Positions 17,784 through 25,792 of a DNA stretch of 58,299 bases are shown piece by piece. Positions within the stretch are counted from its first letter, which is position 1, and each line of letters opens with the position of its first letter. The position numbers and the translations under genes were made by a program. Source of the stretch: an uncultured Trueperaceae bacterium (lineage in GTDB: Bacteria > Deinococcota > Deinococci > Deinococcales > Trueperaceae). The notes below the pieces were generated by a model. The model searched no databases and was not told the DNA's origin. It was given only the letters and a program-made list of their open reading frames with translations. The stretch lies in NCBI GenBank assembly GCA_937907415.1, contig CALCHY010000399.1, positions 1 to 58,299 of the forward strand, in the 5' to 3' direction.

Positions 17784-20132
17784 GTGAGCCTGAAGGTACT
17801 TAGCGGCCCGCCTGGTTCGGGCCGGACAAGGCGCCTGCTGGCGCTCGCGAAGAAGACCTGCGACGCTGGCGGGCGCGTTTGGTGGGTGGGGCTGCCCGCG
17901 CAACGCGGGCACACCCTCAGGCGCCTCACGGCAGACGGTTACGCGGCGCTTGGCTTCGAGTTCATGAGCGCCCAGCAGCTCTACTACCGACTGCTGACCG
18001 CCGCAACGGACCTGCGCCCGCTCGTGGTCGGCACGGCCAGGCTCGTGCGGGTAGTCGAGGCGCTACACCACGTAAACCGCGCGTTCCCAACCCCTGGCGA
18101 GGCCCGGCTCTTCGCGGCCGCCATCGCGGAGGCCAAACGCTACGCCGTTACCCCGCGCGATTACGAGCAGCTAGCGGCAGACACGGAGCAGCGGCGCTTC
18201 GCCGCCGTCTACGCCGCCTACCAGGCGGGCATGACTAACGCCTGGGACTACGACGACGCCCGCCAGGCCGCCCTTGACCTCGTCAACCGCAAGGCGTTGA
18301 CGGTCGAAGCCGATGTCGTCATCGTCGACGGCCTGCGCGAGGTTGGCCCCCTCGAACTGCGCTTCTGGCGCGGCCTGGCGCGCCACATCAACGTTCACCT
18401 CAGCCTGGCAGTGTTGCCTCCCGGCCTTGAACCCACGACCGTGTTGCCTGCTCGCGACTCCACGGTCGTCGAGCGCTTCGCTGCCGCTAACCCGGTGGAG
18501 GAGGGGCGCTGGGTCATGCGCTCCGTCAAGCAAGACCTCTTCGGGCAGGGAATGGCGCCGCTCGACGTAGCCATCGTGGCGCCTGCCGCGCGCGCGCGGG
18601 CGCTCGTGGCGTTAGCCGAAGAGTACGGCGTCCCGCTGATGGACGAGACGCCGTTGGCGCTAGCGGACGAGGGGCAAGGACGCGTGCTCGTCGACCTCTT
18701 GGAGCTGCCAGAGATGCCGACACCCACGCGCCTCCTGGCCGTACCCGCTCTCGAGGAGCTTGGCCGCTTGGCGTTGGAGGCTGGCGTCGCGGGCAACGCG
18801 GCCGTCGGCGAGTTGGCGCGCCGCAACGGCCTGAGCGAGGTCTGGCTGCAGTGGCGCGAGCGGCTCAAAGTGACGGGCGATGCGGTCACGTGGGCCCGCG
18901 AGCTGATGGCCGAACTGCTCGAGGGCGCTCCCCGCGAGTTGGTCGAGCGCGCCCTCGGCAAGGCGCAGGAGGCCGCCAGGCTAGGTGCGGGCGACGGCTT
19001 CCGCGCCTGGTGGGCCGCACTGTTGCAAGACGCGCGCCAGGCGAGGGCCGAGGGGGCGGGCGTTGCGTTGTTGGACGCCACGAGCGTGTCGGGCCGCCGT
19101 TACCGCAAGGTCTACCTGGTTGGCGCGGTGGAGGGCGCTTACCGCGCTGGCGAGCGCGAGGATTACTTCCTGCCAGAGGAGATGCGCAACGACCTGAGCG
19201 AGTCGTTCGCTCACCTTGGCTTACCGCGGCGCTTCCAGGGCCGCGGCGAGGCGTTCGCCATGGAGCTCCTCCAGCGCGCGGATCACCTCGTCATCACGGC
19301 CCCGCTTGGTGACCAAGGCGGGCCACTGGTGCTTGACGAGGCGCTCTTCGGTGCCACTGAACCCCCTGCGCTGCCGCTCGTCCCGGCAGGCAGTCGTCTC
19401 GAGCTGCCCGGGGCGGCGCCATACGTGCCCGACCTCTCCCCGGTTGCCCTCGGCAGACCGTACGTAGAGAGCTTGAGGCGTTACCACGACTGTTCGTTCC
19501 GCATGTGGGGCGAGGGCGTGCTGCGCGTGAGTGGGGACGTGCAGGACGAGGAGGGCGACGGTGAGAGGCTGCGCGCCGCCCTGCTGCAGGAGCGCGGCGG
19601 CCGCCTCACGGTCGAGCGCCTAGCCGCGCTGGTTGAGGAGTTCCCCAACCACGCGGCCTGGCTGAACAAGCATGCGCAACTGCTCTCGCGCCTGACGTAC
19701 GGCGTCGAGCTGGGTGGGCGCGCAGGGTTCGCCATCACTTACCTCCACGCCACCGAGAAGGTGGAGCTGGCGGGCGGCGGCTTCAGGGTCGACATCTACC
19801 GCTTCGTGCCGTGGTCGAAGGCGTGGGATGAGGAGAGCGCGGACGACGTCATCAAGAACCGCTGGAGCGAGTATTGGGCCGTCGGCGCCCTCTTCGCCCA
19901 GCCTGCGTTCCGGGTACAGGAAGTCCACGTGCTCGTCTGGCCGATCGGCGAAGACCCGATCGATCTCGCACCGAGAGGCGGGGTCAGCCCGCGCTGGCTA
20001 CGCGTCAGCGAGAAGCGCAGCTTGGTCGAGGAGACGCTGCCTGCCTTCATGCGCGGCGAGGTGAAGCCGAACCCCGGGTTCATCTGCCGCACGTGCCCCG
20101 TCTTCGACCTCTGCCGCGAGGGCGTCCGGTGA
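17784..20132 (+). CDS. addB: AddB-like helicase/nuclease subunit with Fe-S cysteines
   Basis: A 782-aa protein resembling the AddB subunit of the AddAB double-strand break resection complex. It has an intact Walker A motif (GPPGSGRT, residues 8-15). A helicase-like late motif follows (KVYLVGAVEGAYRAGERED, about 450), then the AddB pattern of iron-sulfur cysteines: one in RYHDCSFR (about 570) and three near the C-terminus in CRTCPVFDLC. The nuclease core is unusual: GGFRVDIYRF stands where a GxIDRxD segment is expected, and the DYK motif is not seen, so nuclease activity is doubtful. It is shorter than typical AddB (about 1,100). The addA-like gene follows after 10 bp. Confidence 0.8.
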   Translation: MSLKVLSGPPGSGRTRRLLALAKKTCDAGGRVWWVGLPAQRGHTLRRLTADGYAALGFEFMSAQQLYYRLLTAATDLRPLVVGTARLVRVVEALHHVNRAFPTPGEARLFAAAIAEAKRYAVTPRDYEQLAADTEQRRFAAVYAAYQAGMTNAWDYDDARQAALDLVNRKALTVEADVVIVDGLREVGPLELRFWRGLARHINVHLSLAVLPPGLEPTTVLPARDSTVVERFAAANPVEEGRWVMRSVKQDLFGQGMAPLDVAIVAPAARARALVALAEEYGVPLMDETPLALADEGQGRVLVDLLELPEMPTPTRLLAVPALEELGRLALEAGVAGNAAVGELARRNGLSEVWLQWRERLKVTGDAVTWARELMAELLEGAPRELVERALGKAQEAARLGAGDGFRAWWAALLQDARQARAEGAGVALLDATSVSGRRYRKVYLVGAVEGAYRAGEREDYFLPEEMRNDLSESFAHLGLPRRFQGRGEAFAMELLQRADHLVITAPLGDQGGPLVLDEALFGATEPPALPLVPAGSRLELPGAAPYVPDLSPVALGRPYVESLRRYHDCSFRMWGEGVLRVSGDVQDEEGDGERLRAALLQERGGRLTVERLAALVEEFPNHAAWLNKHAQLLSRLTYGVELGGRAGFAITYLHATEKVELAGGGFRVDIYRFVPWSKAWDEESADDVIKNRWSEYWAVGALFAQPAFRVQEVHVLVWPIGEDPIDLAPRGGVSPRWLRVSEKRSLVEETLPAFMRGEVKPNPGFICRTCPVFDLCREGVR

Positions 20133-20142
20133 CGGTGGCGCT

Positions 20143-22917
20143 ATGAAGGTGCGAGTAGCGTCCGCCGGGACGGGTAAGACTACGAGCCTCGTACGCCGGT
20201 ACCTTGAACTGATCGACGGGGGAGTCGCCATCAGCCGCGTGGCCGGCGTGACTTTCACGCGGGCCGCCGCCGACGAGCTGAGGCAGCGCGTGGCCGCCGG
20301 CATCGACGAGCTGCTTGCGCATGGCGATTACCTTGGCGGGCTCTTCACCCCTGCACCCGCCACGCGGCCGCTCTTCGAACGCGCGCATGACGAGCTCGGA
20401 GGCGCAGTGCTTAGCACCATCCACGGGTTCATGACCGTTGGCCTGCGCTTGAGCGCCCCTAGCCTAGGGCTCGACCCAAACTTCGTCGTGCTGGACGAGT
20501 GGGAAGCGGCCGCCATCTTCGAGGAGGAGTGCGCCGGGCTGCTCATGCTCGCCAGCGATCCGGAGCACCCGCTGCACGCCGCCAAGACCGCGTTGGATGG
20601 TGCGGCCTCAACGTTCCTGCTGCAGCTCTTCGGGAAGCGTTCGTTGGCCCCCAAGTTGGCTTTCGGCTCGGCGCCAAGCGAGGTGGCGCTCGAGGCGCTC
20701 TACCGCTCGGCCTTGGCGGCGTTCGACGCGCGCCTGGGCGCCACTAGTTTGGCGCCAGGTGAGGTCGAGCGCAGAGCGCTGCAGATGCTCGACCAGCGGC
20801 TCCCGAGGGAGCGCCTGGTCGCCCGCTATCCGCACGTGCTCGTCGACGAGTACCAGGACGTCAACCCGCTTCAGGGCGAGTTCTTCGAGCGCTTGGCGGC
20901 GGCTGGCGCGCGCATCGAGCTCGTTGGCGACCCTAAGCAGTCCATCTATGGTTTCCGCAACGCAGACGTTGCGGTGTTCAGGCGCGCCCTCGATACGGCG
21001 GAGGCCACTGGGGAGGTGCAGGCGCCCCTGACCGAGAGCCGCAGGCACGCGTTGGCGCCGACGGCGTTCCTCAACCGCCTGACGGAGCGACTGGCGGAGG
21101 GCGGCAGCGGCTTCACCGCCCGCGAGGCCCCGCCGGTGGCGAGCGCTGGCCCCCAAGCGGCGCAGCTTGGCAGCGTCGAAGTCGTGGTGGTCGAGGGGGC
21201 TGAGCCGCTCGACGAGCTGCGCGGCCGCGAGGCGGAGGTGCTAGGCGAGCGGCTGCAGGCGCACCACGCGCTTGGCGTGCCTTACGACGAGATGGCCGTC
21301 CTCGCCCGCAGCCACGCGGCGCTGGCGCGCGTACTGCAAGCGTTGCGTACGCAAGGCGTGCCGGCCTACGTCGTGCAGGGCCGGGGCTATTACGAGCGCA
21401 GCGAGATCCGCGACGTGCACCACGCCTTGGCCGTCGGCATCGACCCGCTCGGCCCTAGCCTGCTGCCGTTCCTCCGCGGGCCGCTAGCGGGCCTCACCCT
21501 GCCTGAGATCACGCAGGTGGCTGGTGCGGCACCTGACATGCGCCTCGCGCTGCTGGCCGAGAACTTCCCGGCGGTCGAGGAGCGCATGGAGCGCTTGGCA
21601 GAACTGGCGCGCGGCACGCCTCTGCAGGCGGTGAAGGGCATCCTGCGCGAGCCGCTCCTGGGCGGCAAGAGGTTTCAGGAACTCTTGCGGCGCCGTGGCC
21701 GCGAGAACGTCGACGCCCTCCTCTTCGAGGTGGCGGGCAAGGCGCCGCGCGACGTCGCGCTCTTCCTCGACCGTCTCGACCTCCTAGCGCGCAAGGCGGA
21801 GTCTGGCGACGTGCCGCAGAGCGGGGCGGGCGTGAGGCTGCTGAGCATCCACGCTTCGAAGGGTCTCGAGTTCCGCGTTACGGCGCTGTTCGACGTTGGG
21901 GCGTGGGGGTCCAACCGGACTTCGCCGCTTCTCGTCGAGCCAGGCAGCGGCGCGGTCAGGCTGAGCGGCACGCCGGAGTTCGAGAAGGCCAAGGCCGACG
22001 CGCTGGCGCGTGGAGTGCAAGAGTCGTATCGCCTGCTTTACGTGGCGGCCAGCCGGGCGCGCGACGCCCTCATCCTCACGGCGAGCAAACGCAATAGTCC
22101 GGGGCCGTGGCTCGGAGCGCTCCTTGGCCTCGGGCTGACGGGGCCGAACGCCATTCCTGGCGTGACGTGGGAGCGCGTCGCCTACTCGCCACCCGCTGCG
22201 CCAGCGCCAACGGTAGCGGACGGACACGCAGCCGACCTCCCTGCTGCACCGTGGATCGACGCGCGCCGCCAACCTGCGCCGCTCCCGCCCGTCGTGAGCC
22301 CGTCAGCCCTCACGCGCCTGACCGCCGCCGACCCGGAGACCGCCTCGGACGACGAACCAGTAGACCAAGCCGCCCGTTACGCCGGTGAGGACGAAGTGGA
22401 GCGCGGCCGCGTCGGCTGGGGCAGAGCGCGCGGCACCCTAGTCCACTTCGCGATCGGGCAGAACTGGCGGCCGTCTGACGAGTCGACCAGCAGCACACTG
22501 ATGGCGCAAGAAGTGCTCCTGCCGTTCGACGAAGCGCAGCGCGCCGACCTAGTGGCCGAGGTGCTCGAACTCCTCGGCAACTACTGGGGCATGCTCGGCG
22601 CGGCGCTTCCGCCACTCGACCAGCGCGCGCCCGATCGCGCCGAGCTGCCGCTTGCCGTTACGTACGGCGAGACCGTGTGGGAGGGGATCGTCGACCGCCT
22701 CTACCAAGTCGCGGGCGACTGGTACCTAGACGACTACAAGACCGACAGACTAGTGGCGCCCGAGCGCTACTACCTGCAGCTAGCGCACTATCTAAGGGCG
22801 ACGGAGCGAGCGCTAGGGGTGCGGCCGCGCGGCCGGCTCGTCTACTTGCGGCACGGTGAGGTTGTCGAGCCTGCGCGCGAACTGTTGGACGACGCCCTCG
22901 CACGTGCCGGCTTATAG
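20143..22917 (+). CDS. addA: AddA-like UvrD-family helicase-nuclease
   Basis: A 924-aa superfamily 1A helicase with a C-terminal nuclease. Motifs in order: Walker A ASAGTGKTT (8-16), TFTRAAADELRQRV (motif Ia), DEYQDVNPLQ (Walker B, about 237), GDPKQSIYGFRNAD (motif III), SIHASKGLEF (motif V) and LLYVAASRARD (motif VI). The C-terminal PD-(D/E)XK nuclease reads GIVDRLY then DDYKTD, followed by QLAHYLRA, and appears intact. With the preceding AddB-like protein it should process double-strand DNA ends for RecA-dependent repair. D. radiodurans is known to lack RecBCD, so the pair is notable if this is a Deinococcota genome. Its stop overlaps a convergent gene by 6 bp. Confidence 0.88.
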   Translation: MKVRVASAGTGKTTSLVRRYLELIDGGVAISRVAGVTFTRAAADELRQRVAAGIDELLAHGDYLGGLFTPAPATRPLFERAHDELGGAVLSTIHGFMTVGLRLSAPSLGLDPNFVVLDEWEAAAIFEEECAGLLMLASDPEHPLHAAKTALDGAASTFLLQLFGKRSLAPKLAFGSAPSEVALEALYRSALAAFDARLGATSLAPGEVERRALQMLDQRLPRERLVARYPHVLVDEYQDVNPLQGEFFERLAAAGARIELVGDPKQSIYGFRNADVAVFRRALDTAEATGEVQAPLTESRRHALAPTAFLNRLTERLAEGGSGFTAREAPPVASAGPQAAQLGSVEVVVVEGAEPLDELRGREAEVLGERLQAHHALGVPYDEMAVLARSHAALARVLQALRTQGVPAYVVQGRGYYERSEIRDVHHALAVGIDPLGPSLLPFLRGPLAGLTLPEITQVAGAAPDMRLALLAENFPAVEERMERLAELARGTPLQAVKGILREPLLGGKRFQELLRRRGRENVDALLFEVAGKAPRDVALFLDRLDLLARKAESGDVPQSGAGVRLLSIHASKGLEFRVTALFDVGAWGSNRTSPLLVEPGSGAVRLSGTPEFEKAKADALARGVQESYRLLYVAASRARDALILTASKRNSPGPWLGALLGLGLTGPNAIPGVTWERVAYSPPAAPAPTVADGHAADLPAAPWIDARRQPAPLPPVVSPSALTRLTAADPETASDDEPVDQAARYAGEDEVERGRVGWGRARGTLVHFAIGQNWRPSDESTSSTLMAQEVLLPFDEAQRADLVAEVLELLGNYWGMLGAALPPLDQRAPDRAELPLAVTYGETVWEGIVDRLYQVAGDWYLDDYKTDRLVAPERYYLQLAHYLRATERALGVRPRGRLVYLRHGEVVEPARELLDDALARAGL

Positions 22918-23607
22918 CGCCGGGACAGCGGTCGATGATTGCAAGCGGTAGAGGTGTGCGTTGCCCGCCTTGCCAGCGCGCTCCACGAGCCTTAGCTCGT
23001 GCAAGCAGTATGCCGCCTGCTGCGCCAGGCGCCGCGGCAGGCGCGCGCTGCCAGCGAGGTCGGCGGTGGTGAACAGCTCGGGCAGGTCTGGCGGGAGAAG
23101 TGCGAGCAGGTCGCGCGGTTCCTTGAAGTTGCGCCGCTCGTGCACCCGCTCGAGCCGCCTCCCGCTGATGACCCACCCGCGCCTGCGCCACGCCTTGCCC
23201 GCCTCGAAGCGCCTGCACTCGACGTCCTCGACGAGCGCGACCTCTAGCTCGAGGTGAGGGTGCTCGAAGAGCGTCGGCGCGGCCACGAGTTCAGCGAAGA
23301 GTTGCTCGACACGCCCGACCTTCGGCGATCTGCGGCGCTCGACGCGGCCGTCTGGGTGCACTTTTTCTAGCCACCGCGTGCGGGCGACCGGCAACACTAG
23401 TTTCACGCGGTGTTCAGGGAGGAGGGCGGCGAGCTTCTGGCGCATGGCCCCGAGGTTGCGCGTCTGCACCTCGATGAGGAGACCGTCAGCCACGGCGTCT
23501 ATGACGTAGCCGCCCACCGTGACCTCGAAGGCGCTCCCAGCTGGGGCGCTTAGGCGCTTCAGGTCCGCGTGGAGGGGTGACTCGTTGAGGGAGCCGATGG
23601 CGCTCAC
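22912..23607 (-). CDS. unknown protein, nuclease-like N-terminus and winged-helix-like C-terminus
   Basis: A 231-aa protein (GTG at 23607; an in-frame GTG at 23613 would add 2 residues). I do not recognise a named family. Residues about 30-60 read VIDAVADGLLIEVQT, a D-x(n)-E-x-Q arrangement reminiscent of PD-(D/E)XK nuclease folds, and the middle is Arg-rich (WRRRGW, RRSPKVGR). The end (LFTTADLAGSARLPRRLAQQ then CLHELRLVERAG) looks like a winged helix. The chosen start lies 6 nt after a TATGGT box. It converges on addA with a 6-bp overlap. A DNA-acting role linked to AddAB is a guess. Confidence 0.7.
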   Translation of the reverse strand: MSAIGSLNESPLHADLKRLSAPAGSAFEVTVGGYVIDAVADGLLIEVQTRNLGAMRQKLAALLPEHRVKLVLPVARTRWLEKVHPDGRVERRRSPKVGRVEQLFAELVAAPTLFEHPHLELEVALVEDVECRRFEAGKAWRRRGWVISGRRLERVHERRNFKEPRDLLALLPPDLPELFTTADLAGSARLPRRLAQQAAYCLHELRLVERAGKAGNAHLYRLQSSTAVPAL

Positions 23608-23613
23608 GCTCAC

Positions 23614-23619
23614 ACCATA
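23614..23619 (-). promoter_or_regulatory. -10 box, leaderless start of nuclease-like gene
   Basis: TATGGT on the minus strand, 6 nt before the GTG at 23607. The spacing argues for the second rather than the first of two in-frame GTG codons. Confidence 0.45.
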
Positions 23620-23635
23620 CCCAGGCGGCAGTGGA

Positions 23636-23663
23636 GCCTAGAGGTCCTAGGCAGTAGCCTAGG
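23636..23663. promoter_or_regulatory. CCTAGG palindrome array (candidate operator)
   Basis: A perfect inverted repeat CCTAGGC-AGTA-GCCTAGG (23646-23663) with a third partial copy GCCTAG at 23636-23641. It lies between the divergent nuclease-like gene and the 86-aa gene, 17 bp beyond the former's -10 box. Confidence 0.4.
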
Positions 23664-23704
23664 CCGCGCTCAAGCCACTGGTGGCGCCGGGCGATGCTCT
23701 AGCC

Positions 23705-23965
23705 ATGAACGCCATACCAACGGAAGCCACAGTCGCAGGAAAGCACGGCGTGTTCGTAGTCGATGAGCGCCACGGTCTGGTCTGGGAGGTCTCAGTGCCG
23801 GTAACGGAGCTCATCGACCTTATCGAGGCATGCGGCACCGAGCACTCACTGGAAGTCGCGAGCGACGTCGGCGTGTTCTACGCCATGGCGCGGCGTTGGT
23901 GGGTGTTGCCGTTAGGAGACGAGATGCTCGTGCGCATCGAACTCGAGCGCTCCATGACCGCTTGA
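23705..23965 (+). CDS. 86-aa hypothetical protein
   Basis: A small acidic cytoplasmic protein of 86 aa with no family I recognise. Predicted alternating beta and alpha character: HGVFVVDERHGLVWEV, then a helix VTELIDLIEAC, then two strands ending in WWVLPLGDEMLVRIEL. No signal peptide or membrane segment. The ATG at 23705 is 6 nt after GATGCT, a weaker version of the leaderless pattern found elsewhere in the window. It is divergent from the nuclease-like gene across the CCTAGG palindromes and convergent with the beta-lactamase-fold gene. Confidence 0.6.
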   Translation: MNAIPTEATVAGKHGVFVVDERHGLVWEVSVPVTELIDLIEACGTEHSLEVASDVGVFYAMARRWWVLPLGDEMLVRIELERSMTA

Positions 23966-23966
23966 C

Positions 23967-23987
23967 GCCTGCCCACGCACGGCAGGC
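23967..23987. terminator. small hairpin between convergent genes
   Basis: A 7-bp GC stem (23967-23973 with 23981-23987) fills the 25-bp gap between two convergent stops. No T-run, so terminator function is only suggested by position. Confidence 0.35.
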
Positions 23988-23990
23988 GCC

Positions 23991-24995
23991 TCACCCCAGG
24001 CGCGCGAACACCGCCGCCGCGGCCAACCCAACGACCTTCGCACCCAGGTTCTCGGCGTGGAACCGCGGGTCGATGCAACCCTTCGTCATGATCGCCACCA
24101 CGAACGGCTCCCCGCCACCGCCAGCGCTCGGCAACGGCTCGAACACGCCGACGTCGTTGCGTACGCCAGTGATCGAGCCGCTCTTCGAGGCGATCCGCCA
24201 CGGGGCCTCGCCAATGGAGGCAAGGTAACTGTCGTAACCGATGCTGCGGCCAAGCTCGCTGAACTGCTGCTTGCGGTAGATGGCCTTCGCCTCCTCCGTC
24301 AGCGGAGGCGGCAGGAGCTCGCCGCGCCACAAGCGCGCCATGTGATCGGCAAGGTCGGCGGCCGTCGTCACCGAGCTCGAGCGTTTGGCGCCGCTCAGCA
24401 CGGCGGCCGTCTGCAGCTTGCCAGCGCTGCGCGTGCCGGTCCAGCCATGGGCCTGGATGGAGGCGTTCACCTCGTCCAACCCAACGAACTCGATGAGCAC
24501 GTTGGTGGCCGTGTTGTCGCTGACGACGATCATCAGGGTGGCGAGGTCGCGCAGGGTGTACCGCCTGCCGGGGGTCAGGGCGGTCAGCACGCCAGAGCCA
24601 GACACCTGGTCCTCGGCGCCAACCAGCAGTTCGTCGTCTAGGTCGGCGTCGCCAGCCGCGACCATCTCGAGCAGCGCCTGCAGCACGTACACCTTGATGG
24701 TGCTGGCGGACGGGAACTGCTCCGTAGCGCGGTAAGCCACGCCTTGGTCCGTCTTCGCGTTCGGTTCGAGCGGGTAGGCGACCACGGCGAGCGCACCAAC
24801 CCCGGCCGCGTCCGGTGCGCCAGCAGCGTCCGTCACGTGCGGCGCACGGGCGACGGCATGGCTGACGCTGGCGCCTGGCAGCGCCGCGCCACCACCGAGG
24901 ACGCGTTCGAGGTGCTCGAACTCGGCGCGCAGTTCCGGCGGGAGAAGTGCGTTGGAGACGGCTTTAGGGCTGGCGGGGTGGTCGGGTTGCAACAT
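23991..24995 (-). CDS. class A beta-lactamase-fold serine hydrolase
   Basis: A 334-aa protein of the class A beta-lactamase/PenP-like family. Visible motifs are STIK (SxxK, about residue 102), SDN (about 162) and KSG (in place of KTG, about 272). A glutamate equivalent to Glu166 of the omega loop is not evident. No signal peptide is present: the N-terminus is a polar 60-residue extension, which is odd for a true beta-lactamase and suggests a cytoplasmic hydrolase or an unusual export route. ATG with GAGGTG 5 nt upstream. It is divergent from the cold-shock gene and convergent with the 86-aa gene. Confidence 0.8.
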   Translation of the reverse strand: MLQPDHPASPKAVSNALLPPELRAEFEHLERVLGGGAALPGASVSHAVARAPHVTDAAGAPDAAGVGALAVVAYPLEPNAKTDQGVAYRATEQFPSASTIKVYVLQALLEMVAAGDADLDDELLVGAEDQVSGSGVLTALTPGRRYTLRDLATLMIVVSDNTATNVLIEFVGLDEVNASIQAHGWTGTRSAGKLQTAAVLSGAKRSSSVTTAADLADHMARLWRGELLPPPLTEEAKAIYRKQQFSELGRSIGYDSYLASIGEAPWRIASKSGSITGVRNDVGVFEPLPSAGGGGEPFVVAIMTKGCIDPRFHAENLGAKVVGLAAAAVFARLG

Positions 24996-25055
24996 GCGGT
25001 CACCTCAGCTTGGCGCTTACGGTCGCAGTGTTGCACGTTGGCGTGTCGAACCACC

Positions 25056-25084
25056 TTGCGGCGCGTGCGCTCAAGCCCTACACT
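25056..25084 (+). promoter_or_regulatory. promoter of cold-shock protein gene
   Basis: TTGCGG, a 17-nt spacer and TACACT at 25079-25084. It leaves a leader of roughly 125 nt, in line with the long structured 5' untranslated regions of many csp genes. Confidence 0.55.
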
Positions 25085-25215
25085 TCACTCGTCCGACCAT
25101 GGTGCCGATAGGGGCCACCGGCGGGTCCGGGTGTCAAACGAGCGTAAGTTCGTTTGGACCCGATAGTCACTGAGAGCTCGAACCTCCAACGCGAGGCGAG
25201 CCAGTAGGGATGGAA

Positions 25216-25650
25216 ATGGCTACAGGCAAGGTCAAGTGGTTTAGCGGTGAGAAGGGTTACGGCTTCATCGCACAGGATGACGGCGGGGCGGACGTGTTCG
25301 TCCACTTCTCGGCCATCCGCGGCGAGGGCTACCGGTCCCTCAACGAGGGTGACGTCGTTTCGTTCGACGTCGAGCCGGGCCAGAAGGGTCCACAGGCCCA
25401 GAACGTTCTGGTGACTAGCGCAGCAGCACCGCGCCAAGGCAGTAGCGACCGCGGTGGTCGCGACGGCCAGTTCTTCAGTGACCGCCCGGCGGGCGATCGC
25501 TCATTCGACAGCCGTGGTGCCGGCGACCGCGGCGACCGCGGGCGCGGCGGCAACGACCGCGGTGGTAACGACCGCGGCGGCAACGACCGCGGCGGCTCGC
25601 GTGGTCGTGGCGGCAACGACCGCGGTGGGGGTCGGCGCGACCGCTACTGA
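25216..25650 (+). CDS. cold-shock domain protein with RGG-rich tail
   Basis: A 144-aa nucleic-acid-binding protein. Residues 1-67 form a normal cold-shock domain ([14 protein letters not shown] with RNP1 KGYGFI, and RNP2 VFVHF). The remaining 75 or so residues are almost only Gly, Arg, Asp, Asn and Ser, with GGNDR repeats encoded by 15-nt tandem units. Classic Csp proteins stop at about 67 residues, so the tail doubles the length and resembles RGG boxes of eukaryotic and cyanobacterial RNA-binding proteins. An ATG at 25210 is in frame, but the one at 25216 has the better-spaced AGGGATGG site and the family N-terminus [10 protein letters not shown] strong terminator follows. Confidence 0.92.
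   Translation: MATGKVKWFSGEKGYGFIAQDDGGADVFVHFSAIRGEGYRSLNEGDVVSFDVEPGQKGPQAQNVLVTSAAAPRQGSSDRGGRDGQFFSDRPAGDRSFDSRGAGDRGDRGRGGNDRGGNDRGGNDRGGSRGRGGNDRGGGRRDRY
25546..25623 (+). repeat. 15-bp tandem repeats encoding GGNDR
   Basis: Three adjacent 15-bp units (25546-25560, 25561-25575, 25576-25590) and a fourth at 25609-25623, each coding Gly-Gly-Asn-Asp-Arg. The second unit differs at two wobble positions. Confidence 0.85.
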
Positions 25651-25697
25651 GCGCATGCTCTAGCGCCTCTTGGCTAACAAGACGAAGGTAAGAAACT

Positions 25698-25734
25698 GCG
25701 CGGGCCCGGAGAGATTCCGGGCCCGCGCTCTTCT
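25698..25734 (+). terminator. terminator of cold-shock gene
   Basis: A 13-bp perfect GC-rich stem (25698-25710 with 25716-25728), a 5-nt loop, and TCTTCT downstream, 47 bp after the stop codon. Confidence 0.8.
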
Positions 25735-25792
25735 AACCGTTCGTCGAGTTGTTGGGGTCCGCGCCTCTTGCGGCGCGAGGGGTACGGCCAGT

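Noticed and set aside
25329..25616. Proline/arginine-rich frame antisense to the cold-shock gene
   Set aside because: Its repeats are the complement of the GGNDR-coding repeats.
25546..25623. CRISPR-like repeats
   Set aside because: They are in-frame coding repeats for GGNDR with no spacers.
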